The position numbers were made by a program, and so were the translations under genes. From JBCBSK01 sp965250105 (GTDB lineage Bacteria; Pseudomonadota; Alphaproteobacteria; Rhizobiales; Tepidamorphaceae), in contig OZ252290.1 of the NCBI GenBank assembly GCA_965250105.1, positions 1,426,001-1,490,000 of the forward strand: a stretch of DNA of 64,000 nucleotides, in the 5' to 3' direction. A model generated the notes under the pieces. The model had not been told where the DNA came from. It was given only the letters and a program-made list of their open reading frames with translations, and searched no databases. Positions 31,152-44,635 of this stretch are shown in pieces. How positions within the stretch are numbered: position 1 is the stretch's first letter; each line of letters starts with the position of its first letter.

Positions 31152-31601
31152 ATGACCAGAGCAACGACAGACGCGCCGAAAGCGGGCAAACCGACAAAGC
31201 GCAAACCGGCGGCCCGAAAGCCGAAGACCTATGAGGGCGGCTGCCTGTGCGGGCATATCCGCTACAGCGTCACCGCCGAGCCGGTGTTTCCGCATCTGTG
31301 TTCCTGCACCCAATGCCGCAAATGGAGCGGTGCGCCGACGGTCGCCTGGGTCGAGTTTCCGCTCGACGATTTCGCCTGGACCGGCCCGGGCGGCGAACCG
31401 CGACTGTTCCGTTCCTCCGAAAAAACCCAGCGCGGCAGCTGCCCGGTCTGCGGCAGCGCGCTGTGCGCGATCGATGACGGCTATGAGAACATCTCGATGG
31501 TCATTGCGAGCCTCGACCGGCCGAACGCCATCGTGCCCGACGAGCGCCACAGCTACAAATCGAAGCGCCCGCGCTGGTGGCAGGTCGACGTGTCGACCTG
31601 A
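31152..31601 (+). CDS. GFA (glutathione-dependent formaldehyde-activating-like) zinc protein
   Basis: A 149-residue GFA/CENP-V family protein. The zinc-binding cysteines are GGCLCGHIRY near residue 31, HLCSCTQCRKWSG near residue 50 and CPVCGSALC near residue 97, the standard structural-plus-catalytic pattern. A Lys/Arg/Pro-rich N-terminal tail (KAGKPTKRKPAARKPK) of about 25 residues is extra. Despite the name, few members have proven glutathione-formaldehyde activity. The gene converges on the rRNA operon; 143 bp separate its stop from the 5S gene. Confidence 0.88.
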   Translation: MTRATTDAPKAGKPTKRKPAARKPKTYEGGCLCGHIRYSVTAEPVFPHLCSCTQCRKWSGAPTVAWVEFPLDDFAWTGPGGEPRLFRSSEKTQRGSCPVCGSALCAIDDGYENISMVIASLDRPNAIVPDERHSYKSKRPRWWQVDVST

Positions 31602-31744
31602 CCATCTGTGTCGCCGCATATCCGCATAGCACAGCGAGCCGACGGGCCATGGTATCGTCACCGATGGTGATCGGCGTCGCTCACATGTGACGAAGGATTG
31701 GAGAAGGAGAGATCGGAAGAGGGAAACTGGAATGGCCTTGGCAG

Positions 31745-31861
31745 ACCCGGCGGCGACCTACTCTCCCGTGCCTTGAGACAAAGTACCATCGGCGCTGGAG
31801 CGTTTGACGACCGAGTTCGGGATGGGATCGGGTAGAACCACTCCGCTGTAACCACCGGGTC
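31745..31861 (-). rRNA. rrf: 5S ribosomal RNA
   Basis: On the minus strand it runs from GACCCGGTGGTTACAGCGG to GTAGGTCGCCGCCGGGTC, with the terminal stem and the CCCATCCCGAACTCGG and GGGAGAGTAGG blocks typical of alphaproteobacterial 5S. About 117 nt; ends are placed from the stem. No convincing intrinsic terminator is seen behind it. Confidence 0.93.
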
Positions 31862-32006
31862 GGCAAAGACCATTCCGGAAAGGCGCCATGGGCGCCGTTC
31901 TTGCAAACCGGATTTTCTTCGTCGCTTGCCGGCGACGTTCCGTCAGTATTCCGGATGGCGTTTCATGGCTGAAACCATCCGATGAACATGGACTAATGAG
32001 AGTAAT

Positions 32007-34702
<2,696 letters not shown>

Positions 34703-35072
34703 ACTCTCATTATCAATGCCCATCGGATCGCCCTGTCCGGGATAAGGACATAGGCTTTCTTGCGCCGCCCTCTCGGCGAGGACGACAGCTGGACACTGAC
34801 AGAAAGACCAGTTTGCAAGAACATATCCAGCCACTCCGCGCGATGCCTTGCCATGCGAACATGACATCCATCCCGCTCGGTCCACACGCTGGTGACGCAT
34901 GGACAACCGGACATATTCCCTCTTCACGATGTCTGAAAAACCTGCCGGAACGGCCATGACGCAAGACGTCACGGCATATCGAGACCGGCGAAACCTGTAT
35001 TCGACGACGCTATCACGGCGATCCCGTATGGCCACCTCTACCGCCCGGCGCATTGAGCGCCCGGCACGTGAA
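34703..35072 (-). other. tRNA-Ala to 23S spacer of the rrn operon
   Basis: 370 bp of lower-GC spacer with the processing stems flanking 23S. It includes a run of divergent sequence but no ORF with coding character and no further tRNA. Confidence 0.7.
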
Positions 35073-35148
35073 TGGTGGAGCCAGTCGGGATCGAACCGAC
35101 GACCCCCTGCTTGCAAAGCAGGTGCTCTCCCAGCTGAGCTATGGCCCC
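35073..35148 (-). tRNA. tRNA-Ala (anticodon TGC)
   Basis: Minus strand GGGGCCATAGCTCAGCTGGG, anticodon TGC in CTGCTTTGCAAGCAG, T-arm GGTTCGATCCC and 3'-CCA encoded. 76 nt with a closed cloverleaf. Second tRNA of the 16S-23S spacer. Confidence 0.97.
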
Positions 35149-35298
35149 AAGTGTTTTCCGGCGGGCCAGAAAACACGCGAACGCACAATATCTCGCGACA
35201 GCGAAATGCGCAGCGTTCAAGCCTCAGGCGGCAAGCGCGAGCCGTTGGCCACGCCGACCGCTTTCGCGCTCGCGTTGCGACCTCGCTGACAAAGCAGT

Positions 35299-35375
<77 letters not shown>

Positions 35376-35560
35376 GCCTCGCGACCAGAAACCTGGCCCC
35401 GAAACCGACATGTCGTCGAGCGGCAGCGCGGCGCCATGCTGGGCGCGTCGTCGAAGAAAGAGAAACGAAGGCAGCGATGTCCCGCCATTGGGGCTCGAGG
35501 CCCCTGATTGTTCCAAGAGGACCGGATAAGGCAGGCGAGATGCCGACCTTCAATCTGGTC

Positions 35561-37055
<1,495 letters not shown>

Positions 37056-37417
37056 ATTGAGAATTGATTGGCTACTGGTCAACGCGAATTGACAAGGTCA
37101 TCACACGATCGCTTCGAAATTTCGAAGCTCTCGGGTGTTTCCTTGAAACGTGACCAGACCAAAGTCTCGTCGATCTCACGACAGGCCGGAGCCCGTCAGA
37201 GATCCGCAAGGACGTCGCTGCCCACGTTTCTCTTTCTTCCTATTCAATTGTCAAAAAGCCCGAGACGGAAACCGCCTCAAAACCGAACCGCAGGGGTAAA
37301 AAAGTCAACAAGACCGATCATCCGGCGGGGCCGAATAAACTACCACCAAAGAGGTTCAGAAGCAAACACGCTTGCCACAGGGTCCGAGCAAGTCGGTGCG
37401 GCAAGCGCGATGGCCGG
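37056..37417 (-). other. rRNA operon leader
   Basis: Transcribed leader between promoter and 16S. It holds the rhizobial-type block GGGCTTTTTGACAATTGAAT and AAGAAAGAGAAACGTGGG (about 37222-37262, minus strand), probably the antitermination/processing region. No gene. Confidence 0.7.
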
Positions 37418-37447
37418 TATATAGGTTCCAGCGCCCAGCCCTGTCAA
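37418..37447 (-). promoter_or_regulatory. rRNA operon promoter
   Basis: Minus strand TTGACA (37442-37447), 18 bp, TATATA (37418-37423). It is the only strong housekeeping-type pair in the rrn upstream region and is followed by a roughly 360-nt leader. The G/C-rich region after the -10 fits a stringent-response discriminator. Confidence 0.75.
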
Positions 37448-38002
37448 CAGCGAGTTTCATGGAAACGACATTTTTCTCGCCCGATCGCCGAAAAACCGCC
37501 ACGAGGCATCCGACAAACCCTTGGAAAACCTCGACATATCAGGACATCGCCACATTTAGCCCACAATCGGACGGCACCCACGACCCTGTCGGATCCACGG
37601 GATCGCGCACGGAAGGCGCATCGGCCAGGCGTCGGCATTCCGTGGCCTCACATGAGGTGATCTCGCGTTAGGCGGTCCTGTAGTGGTCATGACATATGGC
37701 GGTCGCGGCGTGAGGCGATCACAGCGCATGGCGGCCATCAGGTTCTATGGGTTCCGTGGCGCGTTCCGCCGTGTGTCCGTAATGTGTTTCATGGCGTCGC
37801 GGCGATTGCCGCGTCGGCCGTCGTGTCGGTGGCCGATCGCGCCGCCCCTTGGCCCACCTGTTGCGCCGCATGGCGTTGCGCAGTAAGGCTTGGAGTTTGA
37901 CATTGGATCGTTCCGGCCCATGCCCCGGCTTACGAAATGAGGTCGCAGCCTCGATGCCGTCCCGCCGTCCTGCCTCGCGCCTGATCGTCTCGTAACACGT
38001 CC
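37448..38002. other. 555-bp intergenic region between rrn and the M23 gene
   Basis: Divergent gap. An inverted repeat CCTCA-CA-TGAGG (about 37650) and a CGCGGC-GATT-GCCGCG hairpin (about 37797) are visible. TTGACA about 100 bp before the M23 gene could be its -35. Short open frames here are Arg-rich and lack a ribosome-binding site; I call no gene. Confidence 0.5.
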
Positions 38003-40012
38003 ATGAAATCCACCGAGATCGATATCGGAAACCTGCCGCCGATGGCGCCCGACGAGGAACGGGACGCCCCCAACCGGCGCGGCCAGATTTCACTGCGCTG
38101 GCTGGCCGGCACCATGCTGACCGGATGCGCCGGATGCGCCCTCCTGGCCGGCGCGCTGTTCACCGCCTTCGACAAGGAACTGCATTTCGCCGATTCCGTC
38201 GTCCCCGAGGCCCAGGCCGCGCTGCGGTTCGGCGATCCATCCGACCGCAAGGGCGACCGGATCGAACTGATCGCCGCGAGCCAGCCGACCCGTACCGTCA
38301 TCCATGACAGCGCCGTGCAGACGGTCGGCGACAAGGAATTCATCGGCATCAGGCCCTATGTCCGCATCTCCGCTCCTTTGCAGCAATCCATGGGGCGGTT
38401 CGCCGGCGCCATTCCCGCTTTCGACCCGGTGGCCATATATGCATCCGCCGGCGCCTGGGAGAGCGACAGCGTCCCCGAGGACACCGTCGAGCCGGAAGAC
38501 GTCCGGGTCCGCGTCCAGACGAGCCCGCTGGCCATCGGCTACGTGACCTTCGCCGACAGCACCGACACCGGGGTCGACGACATCGTGTCGGAAGTGCGCG
38601 ACACGCTGGCCTATGCCTCGGCGGGCACGCTCGATCCGACCGTCATCGAACAGATGATCTCCGGCGGCGACGGCGTCGCGCTCGACCTCACCGGCGAATT
38701 CATGGTCGGCGCGGGCGATGCCGCGACCGGCGACATCATCTCCGGCGATCGCGACTTCGACCTGTCGACCATCGGTGGCGCGGACGTGACGCAGTCTGTC
38801 ACCATCCTCGAGCGGACCGGCGCGCCGCTCGATGTCGGCGAATCCGAGCGGGTCGACGTGGTGGTCGGGCGCGGCGATACGCTGATGACGATCCTCACCG
38901 CCCATGGCTGCACGCGCAACGAGGCGTCCGAGATCGTCCGCGTGCTGGCCGACGACTACGACGTCGTCAATCTCGTCGAGGGGCAGATCGTCCGGCTCTA
39001 TATCGGTACCGATGCGCTGGTGCCGGACCGGTCGCGGCCGATCCGCGTCAGCCTGAACCCGGAATTGGAGACATTGCCGGTCTCGCCGACCGTGGCGCTG
39101 GCCTCGACGGGCGATTTCATCTCGCTGCGCGACCGGCTGTCGCGCGCCGCCCTGCGTTCGACGATCGACAGCCCGGTCGTCGTGCCGGAAGCGGGCCAGG
39201 CGACCGTGTTCCAGAGCCTCTATGCGACCGGTTACGATCAGGGGCTCGACCGCGAGATGATCGAGGAGCTGATCCGCATCTTCTCCTTCGACCTCGATTT
39301 CCAGCGCCGGGTGTCGCCGGGCGATTCGATCGAACTGTTCTATGCGCTACCGGTCGAGGAAGACGGGCTGGCCGAAGAGGAGCCGAGCATTCTCTACGCC
39401 TCGGTGACGACGCGCGGCGAAACGCACACCTTCTACCGGTTCCGCACCCCCGACGATGGCGCGGTCGATTTCTATGACGAGGACGGCCGCAGCGCGAAGC
39501 AGTTCCTGATGCGCAAGCCCATCGCTCGCGGCACCTTCCGCTCCGGCTTCGGCATGCGCCGGCACCCGATCCTCGGCTATATGCGCATGCACAATGGCGC
39601 GGACTGGGCGGCCCGGTCGGGCACCCCGATCATGGCCGCTGGCGACGGCATCGTGACCCATGCCGGCTGGAAATCAGGCTATGGCCGGCATATCTCGATC
39701 CGCCACGCCAATGGCTATCAGACGACCTACAGCCACATGTCGGCCTATGCCAGCGGGATCGCCGAGGGCTCCCGCGTGCGGCTCGGCCAGGTGATCGCCT
39801 ATGTCGGGTCGAGCGGGCTGTCGTCCGGCCCGCATCTGCACTACGAAGTGCTGGTCAATGGCCGCTTCGTCGATCCGATGCGCATCCGCCTGCCGCGCGG
39901 CCGCGTGCTGGAGAGCCGCATGCTGGCCGATTTCGAGCGCGAGCGCGCCCGCATCGACGCGCTTATGGACCGCGCGGTCGACACGACCCAGGTCGCCCAG
40001 GCGGGCAACTAG
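38003..40012 (+). CDS. M23-family metallopeptidase (DD-endopeptidase-like), membrane anchored
   Basis: A 669-residue cell-wall hydrolase. A cytoplasmic N-terminus of about 32 residues precedes one membrane segment (about residues 33-53, WLAGTMLTGCAGCALLAGAL). The long periplasmic part includes a LysM/OapA-like region (VVVGRGDTLMTILTAHGCTR) and ends in the LytM/peptidase M23 domain from about residue 510: GMRRHPILGYMRMHNGADWA (first zinc ligands), GIVTHAGWKSGYG, YSHMSAYASGI and GPHLHYEVLVNG. The active-site residues are intact, so it is probably an active endopeptidase and not an EnvC-like activator. No neighbour suggests a divisome operon. Confidence 0.9.
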   Translation: MKSTEIDIGNLPPMAPDEERDAPNRRGQISLRWLAGTMLTGCAGCALLAGALFTAFDKELHFADSVVPEAQAALRFGDPSDRKGDRIELIAASQPTRTVIHDSAVQTVGDKEFIGIRPYVRISAPLQQSMGRFAGAIPAFDPVAIYASAGAWESDSVPEDTVEPEDVRVRVQTSPLAIGYVTFADSTDTGVDDIVSEVRDTLAYASAGTLDPTVIEQMISGGDGVALDLTGEFMVGAGDAATGDIISGDRDFDLSTIGGADVTQSVTILERTGAPLDVGESERVDVVVGRGDTLMTILTAHGCTRNEASEIVRVLADDYDVVNLVEGQIVRLYIGTDALVPDRSRPIRVSLNPELETLPVSPTVALASTGDFISLRDRLSRAALRSTIDSPVVVPEAGQATVFQSLYATGYDQGLDREMIEELIRIFSFDLDFQRRVSPGDSIELFYALPVEEDGLAEEEPSILYASVTTRGETHTFYRFRTPDDGAVDFYDEDGRSAKQFLMRKPIARGTFRSGFGMRRHPILGYMRMHNGADWAARSGTPIMAAGDGIVTHAGWKSGYGRHISIRHANGYQTTYSHMSAYASGIAEGSRVRLGQVIAYVGSSGLSSGPHLHYEVLVNGRFVDPMRIRLPRGRVLESRMLADFERERARIDALMDRAVDTTQVAQAGN

Positions 40013-40019
40013 ACGTCGT

Positions 40020-40195
40020 TCTGTTCAGGCTGAAGCGTCTGATCCTTGACGTGTCATTGCCGGAGGTGTTCCGGCAATCGGCCACGGCGGGCTGGGTGCC
40101 CCTCGCCCGCAGACTGCCGGGACAAGCCCGACGGTGACGACGCACGAACGCGAACACCCGCCAAACGCTTTCGCTTAAACGTGAATGAGTCTAGC
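40020..40195 (+). repeat. Intergenic repeat family copy (40.0 kb)
   Basis: Begins GTTCAGGCTGAAGCGTCTGA, contains GTGTCATTGCCGG, GATCGGCCACGG-type GGCTGGGTGCCC and GGGACAAGCCCG-TGACGACGCAC, and ends AAACGTGAATGAGTCT. It is the reverse complement of the element at 56276-56458 over most of its length (about 175 bp). It directly follows the M23 stop. Confidence 0.75.
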
Positions 40196-40248
40196 CCCTT
40201 TCCGGCGAGCGCTTGCCGGCGTTGCTTCTCGGCCGGATGCCGGCCGGC

Positions 40249-40872
40249 TCAACCCTCGCCGGCATATTTCTCGACGAAGGCCTCGATCGGCAGCTCGCGG
40301 AAATCGTCGAGCGCGGCGGCCAGCCGGTCATGCTCCCAGTTCCACCAGCCGATCGCCATCAGCCGGTCGGCGATATCGGCCTCGAAGCGCCGGCGCACCA
40401 GTTTCGCCGGAACGCCGGCGACGATCTCGTAAGCCCCAACATCGCGGGTGACGACCGCGCCCGCCGCGACCACCGCGCCGGTACCGATGGTCCGGCCGGG
40501 CAGCACGATCGCGCCATGGCCGATCCACACATCATGGCCGATGGTCACCGGATGCGACGCGCGCCAGGCGAAGAAGTCGGCCTCGTCCTCGGCGCCGTCG
40601 AAATAGGCCGAGGCGCGATAGGTAAAGTGCGACTGGCTGGCCCGCCACATCGGGTGATTGCCTGGATTGATCCGGACATGGCTCGCGATCGAGCAGAACT
40701 TGCCGATCCTCGTATGGATCACCTCGCCGTCATTGACGATGTAGGAATAGTCGCCAAGCTCGGACCAGGCGAAGGACGTCCGGGCGCCGATCTCGGTATA
40801 ACGGCCGAGCGTCGCCTCGACGACCTCGGCGCTCGGGTCGATCAGCGGCGCGAGGCCGAGCTTCTTCGCCAT
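40249..40872 (-). CDS. Left-handed beta-helix acetyltransferase of the phosphonate-associated (phn_thr-fam) type
   Basis: A 207-residue hexapeptide-repeat transferase. Signature stretches are TLGRYTEIGARTSF, YSYIVNDGEVIHTRIGKFCS, HVRINPGNHPMWRASQSHFT and HPVTIGHDVWIGHGAIVLPG with the catalytic-type His. The INPGNHPMWRASQSHFTYRA block and the C-terminal WWNWEHDRLAAALDDFRELP are those of proteins found beside phn genes. The likely reaction is acetyl transfer from acetyl-CoA to a small amine or phosphonate. It stands alone here, with no phn genes adjacent. The ATG at 40872 is the natural start. Confidence 0.85.
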   Translation of the reverse strand: MAKKLGLAPLIDPSAEVVEATLGRYTEIGARTSFAWSELGDYSYIVNDGEVIHTRIGKFCSIASHVRINPGNHPMWRASQSHFTYRASAYFDGAEDEADFFAWRASHPVTIGHDVWIGHGAIVLPGRTIGTGAVVAAGAVVTRDVGAYEIVAGVPAKLVRRRFEADIADRLMAIGWWNWEHDRLAAALDDFRELPIEAFVEKYAGEG

Positions 40873-41005
40873 GGCGCATCATCCTGCGGGATCGTCGACT
40901 AGGGTGGGCGGCGGATGCGGTTATAGCGATTTCGGCCCGGGCGGGAAGCGGTATCGCGACAGCGGCGCCAAAGCCTCTCCCCGGCGTGCGGAACAGGCCG
41001 GGGCG

Positions 41006-42112
41006 CTATCCGCCTACCGTCCAGCTCGGCCCGCTGTCGAGCGCTGCCTGCAGGGCGTCGAGCCCCTTGGCAGAGTCTTCCTCGACCGGATCGAGCCGCT
41101 CGCTGAAGACCGGTTCCGAATCGGCGAACAACACACCGACCGGTAGCGGCAGGTCGGGACCCGACATGTCGGCCAGGAGCCAGGCCAGCCGCGGATTGGT
41201 CTCGTCATGGACCAGGAGATCGGCCTCGCTCAGGCCCTGGCCGAGCGTCACGGCCTCAAGCGTCAATGTCGCCGGATCGAGGCGGATGCCCCTATCCCGA
41301 GACCGGCCGAACAGCATGGGTTCGCCATGCACGAGGCGCAATTGCCGGTCGGCCTGGGTCTTCTTGTCCTGCACGTCGGCGAACACGCCGTCGTTGAACA
41401 CCAGGCAGTTTTGCAGGATCTCGACGAAGCCGGTGCCACGAAAGCGGTGCGCCCGGTCCAGCGTTTCCTTCATCAGGTCCTGGCCGGTGTCGACGACCCG
41501 CGCGACGAACCGCCCGCCGGCCCCGAGCGCGAAGCGCATCGCATCGACCGGCCGGTCATGCGTGCCGAGCGGGCTCGTCGGGCTGACGGTGCCTTCCCGC
41601 GAGGTCGGCGAGGCCTGCCCCTTGGTCAGCCCGTAGATCTCGTTGTTGAGCAGAAGATAGGTCAGATGGACGTTGCGGCGCAGAAGATGCAGCAGGTGAT
41701 TACCGCCGATGGCCAGCGAATCGCCGTCGCCCGACACCACCCAGACATCGAGCGCCGGATTGGCCAGCTTGACGCCTGTCGCCACCGCCGCCGCCCGACC
41801 GTGGATGGTGTGGAAACCATAGGTGTCCATGTAATAGGGAAAGCGCGACGAACAGCCGATGCCCGACACGAAGACGGTGTTGTCGGGATCGACGCGCGCC
41901 TCGGCGAGCGTCTTCTGCACCGCCTTGATGATCGCGTAATTCCCGCAGCCAAGACACCAGCGTACCTCCTGTTCGGAGGCGTAGTCGCGCGGGCCGAGGG
42001 CCGTCGGCGGGCCAGCCACGGGATCGACCGGCGCCGTCGCCTCGGCGCTCGCATCCTCGATATTGTCTTGGGTCGACGGCCTGTCCTGGGCCAGCGGCAT
42101 GTTCCGGGTCAT
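41006..42112 (-). CDS. korB: 2-oxoacid:ferredoxin oxidoreductase beta subunit
   Basis: A 368-residue ThDP/[4Fe-4S] subunit. EVRWCLGCGNYAIIKAVQKT carries two cluster Cys, GIGCSSRFPYYMDTYGFHTI the third, and GDGDSLAIGGNHLLHLLRRN the ThDP-Mg motif; the last Cys is in EILQNCLVFNDG. Together with KorA it would oxidise 2-oxoglutarate (or another 2-oxoacid) to the acyl-CoA with ferredoxin reduction. An N-terminal ~40 residues rich in Pro, Asp and Ala is extra. The ATG at 42112 overlaps the korA stop by 4 bp (ATGA), so the two are coupled. Confidence 0.93.
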   Translation of the reverse strand: MTRNMPLAQDRPSTQDNIEDASAEATAPVDPVAGPPTALGPRDYASEQEVRWCLGCGNYAIIKAVQKTLAEARVDPDNTVFVSGIGCSSRFPYYMDTYGFHTIHGRAAAVATGVKLANPALDVWVVSGDGDSLAIGGNHLLHLLRRNVHLTYLLLNNEIYGLTKGQASPTSREGTVSPTSPLGTHDRPVDAMRFALGAGGRFVARVVDTGQDLMKETLDRAHRFRGTGFVEILQNCLVFNDGVFADVQDKKTQADRQLRLVHGEPMLFGRSRDRGIRLDPATLTLEAVTLGQGLSEADLLVHDETNPRLAWLLADMSGPDLPLPVGVLFADSEPVFSERLDPVEEDSAKGLDALQAALDSGPSWTVGG

Positions 42113-44004
42113 GTCCAGTCTCCGGCGAGAACGGCGCGCACGTGATCGACGATTTCGGTCACCGTGAAGGGCTGGCCGGCGACCTTGGCGAAGGATTCCG
42201 CCGGGAGCAGGAGATGCGAGCGCAACAGCGCCGCCAGTTGCCCCGCATTCAATTCCGGCACGACGATGCGGCCGAAGGGTTCGAGCAGATCGCCGAGATT
42301 GTTGGGAAACGGCGCCAGATGGCGCAGATGGACATGGCTGACGAGATGGCCATCGCGGCACAATATCGCCGTCGCCTCGGCGATCGCGCCATAGGTCGAG
42401 CCCCAGCCGACCAGCGCCACCGCGCCGAAGGCATCGCCCGCCTCGATCTCCTGCGGCGGCAGGACATCGGCGATCCGGGCGATCTTGTCGTGGCGCAGCG
42501 CGGTCATGCGGGCATGATTCTCGGCCTCATAGGAGACATTGCCGCTGACATCCTCGCGCTCGAGCCCGCCGAGCCGGTGCCGCCCGCCTGGCGTGCCCGG
42601 CGCGACCCAGGGCCGGGCCAACGTATCGGGATCGCGCGCGAACGGCGCGAAGGCGTCCGGCAGGACATCCGTCCGCGTCGGCCTCCGCTCGAGCGCGCCG
42701 AGATCGGGGATGAGCCAGGGCTCGGTGGCATTGGCGAGATAGCCGTCCGACAACACGATGACCGGGGTCATATGGCGCACCGCGACATCGACCGCCTCGC
42801 GCCCCACATCGAACGCATCGGCCGCCGAGCGCGCCGCGAGCACCGGCACCGGCGTATCGGCGTTCCGCCCCATGACCGCCTGGAACAGATCGGATTGTTC
42901 GGTCTTGGTCGGCAGTCCCGTCGAGGGGCCGCCGCGCTGCACATTGACGACGACGAGCGGCAGTTCGGCGGCGAAGGCCAAGCCGAGCGCCTCGGTCTTC
43001 AGCGCCATGCCGGGGCCGGAGGTGCCGGTGATGCCGAGTTGGCCGGCATAGCTCGCCCCGATCGCCGCGCACACCGCGGCGATCTCGTCTTCCGCCTGAT
43101 AGGTGCGCACGCCGACCCGGGCAGAGAGCTTCGCCAGGCAGTGCAGAATGGTCGAGGCGGGCGTGATCGGATAGGAGCAGTAGACCGGTTCCAGGCCGTG
43201 GGCCAGCGCGCCGGCCGCCAGGCCATAGGCCATCGCGTCATTGCCGTTGACGGTGCGGTAGCGGCCGGGCGGCAGGGGGGCGGGCGCGACGCTGACCGGT
43301 TCGAAACCGCCTTCCCGCGCCGCCTCGGGACCAAAGGCGAAACCGGCCTGCAGCGCCGTGCGGTTCAGAAGCGCGAGATCCGGCACGGCGCGGAATTTCT
43401 GGTCGAGCCAGGCTTCGGTATCGGCTGTCGTGCCGCCGAACAGCCACAGGACCAGACCGAGCGCCAGGAAGTTCTTGGCCCGCTCGATATCCTTCTTCGA
43501 CAGGCCGGCAAGCTCCGGAACGGCGGCCGCGGCATCCAGCGTCATCGCGGTCAGGTCGTGGGCGAAGAGATGATGGTCGCTCAACGTGCCGTCGGTCAGC
43601 GGGTTGTCGGCGAAGCCCGCCTTGTCGATCTCGCGCGGCCGGAAGGCATTGCTGTCGACGATCAGAAGCCCTTCGGGCTTGAGGCGCGGCAGCGCCGTCC
43701 TGAGGGCGGCGGGGTTCAGTGCCACCAGGCAGTCGGCGGCGTCGCCATGGGTGTGGATGTCGCGTCCGGCGATCTGCAGCTGGAGCGAGGAGACACCGCC
43801 GAGCGAGCCTTTCGGCGCGCGGATCTCGGAGGGAAAATCGGGGAAGGTCGCGAGATCCGCCCCACCGAGCGCCGCCGCGATGCCGAGCCGCGTGCCGGTG
43901 AGCTGGACGCCGTCGCCGGAATCGCCGGCGATGCAGATGACCGCGTGATCGATGACCCGGCGCGCGGCGTCATCCGTCCGGCTCGTTTCCGGCACCACAT
44001 TCAT
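42109..44004 (-). CDS. korA: 2-oxoacid:acceptor oxidoreductase alpha subunit, gamma-alpha fusion
   Basis: A 631-residue fused subunit. The N-terminal ~200 residues are the gamma domain (AVICIAGDSGDGVQLTGTRL, ... FPDFPSEIRAPKGSLGGVSS). The rest is the pyrimidine-binding alpha domain with GNDAMAYGLAAGALAHGLEP, CSYPITPASTILHCLA, QAEDEIAAVCAAIGASYAG and TGTSGPGMALKTEALGLA. This arrangement is the aerobic two-subunit KorAB form found in many alphaproteobacteria. GGGAG precedes the ATG at 44004. It pairs with korB (4-bp overlap). Confidence 0.94.
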   Translation of the reverse strand: MNVVPETSRTDDAARRVIDHAVICIAGDSGDGVQLTGTRLGIAAALGGADLATFPDFPSEIRAPKGSLGGVSSLQLQIAGRDIHTHGDAADCLVALNPAALRTALPRLKPEGLLIVDSNAFRPREIDKAGFADNPLTDGTLSDHHLFAHDLTAMTLDAAAAVPELAGLSKKDIERAKNFLALGLVLWLFGGTTADTEAWLDQKFRAVPDLALLNRTALQAGFAFGPEAAREGGFEPVSVAPAPLPPGRYRTVNGNDAMAYGLAAGALAHGLEPVYCSYPITPASTILHCLAKLSARVGVRTYQAEDEIAAVCAAIGASYAGQLGITGTSGPGMALKTEALGLAFAAELPLVVVNVQRGGPSTGLPTKTEQSDLFQAVMGRNADTPVPVLAARSAADAFDVGREAVDVAVRHMTPVIVLSDGYLANATEPWLIPDLGALERRPTRTDVLPDAFAPFARDPDTLARPWVAPGTPGGRHRLGGLEREDVSGNVSYEAENHARMTALRHDKIARIADVLPPQEIEAGDAFGAVALVGWGSTYGAIAEATAILCRDGHLVSHVHLRHLAPFPNNLGDLLEPFGRIVVPELNAGQLAALLRSHLLLPAESFAKVAGQPFTVTEIVDHVRAVLAGDWT

Positions 44005-44207
44005 CAGGAACTCCCGCGCACGACAAGAAGACGCCAGAGACTCGCATGGCCGGCAGAAGCCCCCCTTGAGCTATCTCAACGGTGTTCGCTGGCGTTTCCG
44101 ACGCGCCGAGGCCGTGCAACGGGGCCGGGTCATGTGGCTGTGCCACACCGTCGCAGATCGGCCGGACCCGGTCCTGCGTAGATGGTCCCGATCACCTTTT
44201 GCGGAAC

Positions 44208-44630
44208 ATGCCGATGACCGATTTTGCCGACACGCGGCGCCTGACCGTCTTCTATGACGGCGCCTGCCCACTCTGCCTGCGCGAGATCCGCTTCTATCGT
44301 GGCTTGCGCGGCGGCGAGCGGCTGGCTTGGGTCGATGTGTCGCGGCCCTTGGACGACCCGAGGGGCCAGCCCAAGTCGCCAGCCGAAGACATGGTGGCGC
44401 CGGGCCTGTGCCGGCTCGACGCGCTGGCGCGGTTTCACGTTCTGCTGCCGGACGGCCGGGTCCAGTCGGGCGCGCGCGGCTTTCTCGCCTTGTGGCGCGC
44501 CTTGCCCGGCCTGCGGCCGATCGGCACGATCCTGTCGGTCCCGCCGATCCCGAGCCTCATGGAGCCGGTCTACCGGCTGTTCCTGAAGCTGCGCCCGGCG
44601 CTGCAGCGTCTTGCCGCCCGGCGCCGGTAG
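44208..44630 (+). CDS. DCC-family thiol-disulfide oxidoreductase (DUF393)
   Basis: A 140-residue thioredoxin-like protein. The defining motif FYDGACPLCLREIRFYRGL (D-x-x-C-P-x-C) lies near residue 16; WVDVSRPLDDP and GLCRLDALARFHVLLPDGRV follow, and the C-terminus is a basic helix. Substrates of this family are unknown. Starts at 44208 (MPMTDF) or 44214 (MTDF); GCGGA lies before the first. It is divergent from korA and convergent with the M20 gene (5 bp apart). Confidence 0.85.
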   Translation: MPMTDFADTRRLTVFYDGACPLCLREIRFYRGLRGGERLAWVDVSRPLDDPRGQPKSPAEDMVAPGLCRLDALARFHVLLPDGRVQSGARGFLALWRALPGLRPIGTILSVPPIPSLMEPVYRLFLKLRPALQRLAARRR

Positions 44631-44635
44631 CCTCC

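Noticed and set aside
31710..31721. AGATCGGAAGAG, identical to the first 12 nt of a common sequencing adapter
   Set aside because: The next base differs from the adapter (G instead of C) and the flanking sequence continues naturally into the rRNA 3' flank, so a chance match is more likely than contamination.
37247..37308. Extra TTGAC-like hexamers in the rrn leader as additional promoters
   Set aside because: None has a -10 at proper distance; the conserved block is better explained as a leader antitermination/processing region.
37683..37886. 67-codon frame in the gap before the M23 gene
   Set aside because: Arg-rich, no ribosome-binding site, no family resemblance.
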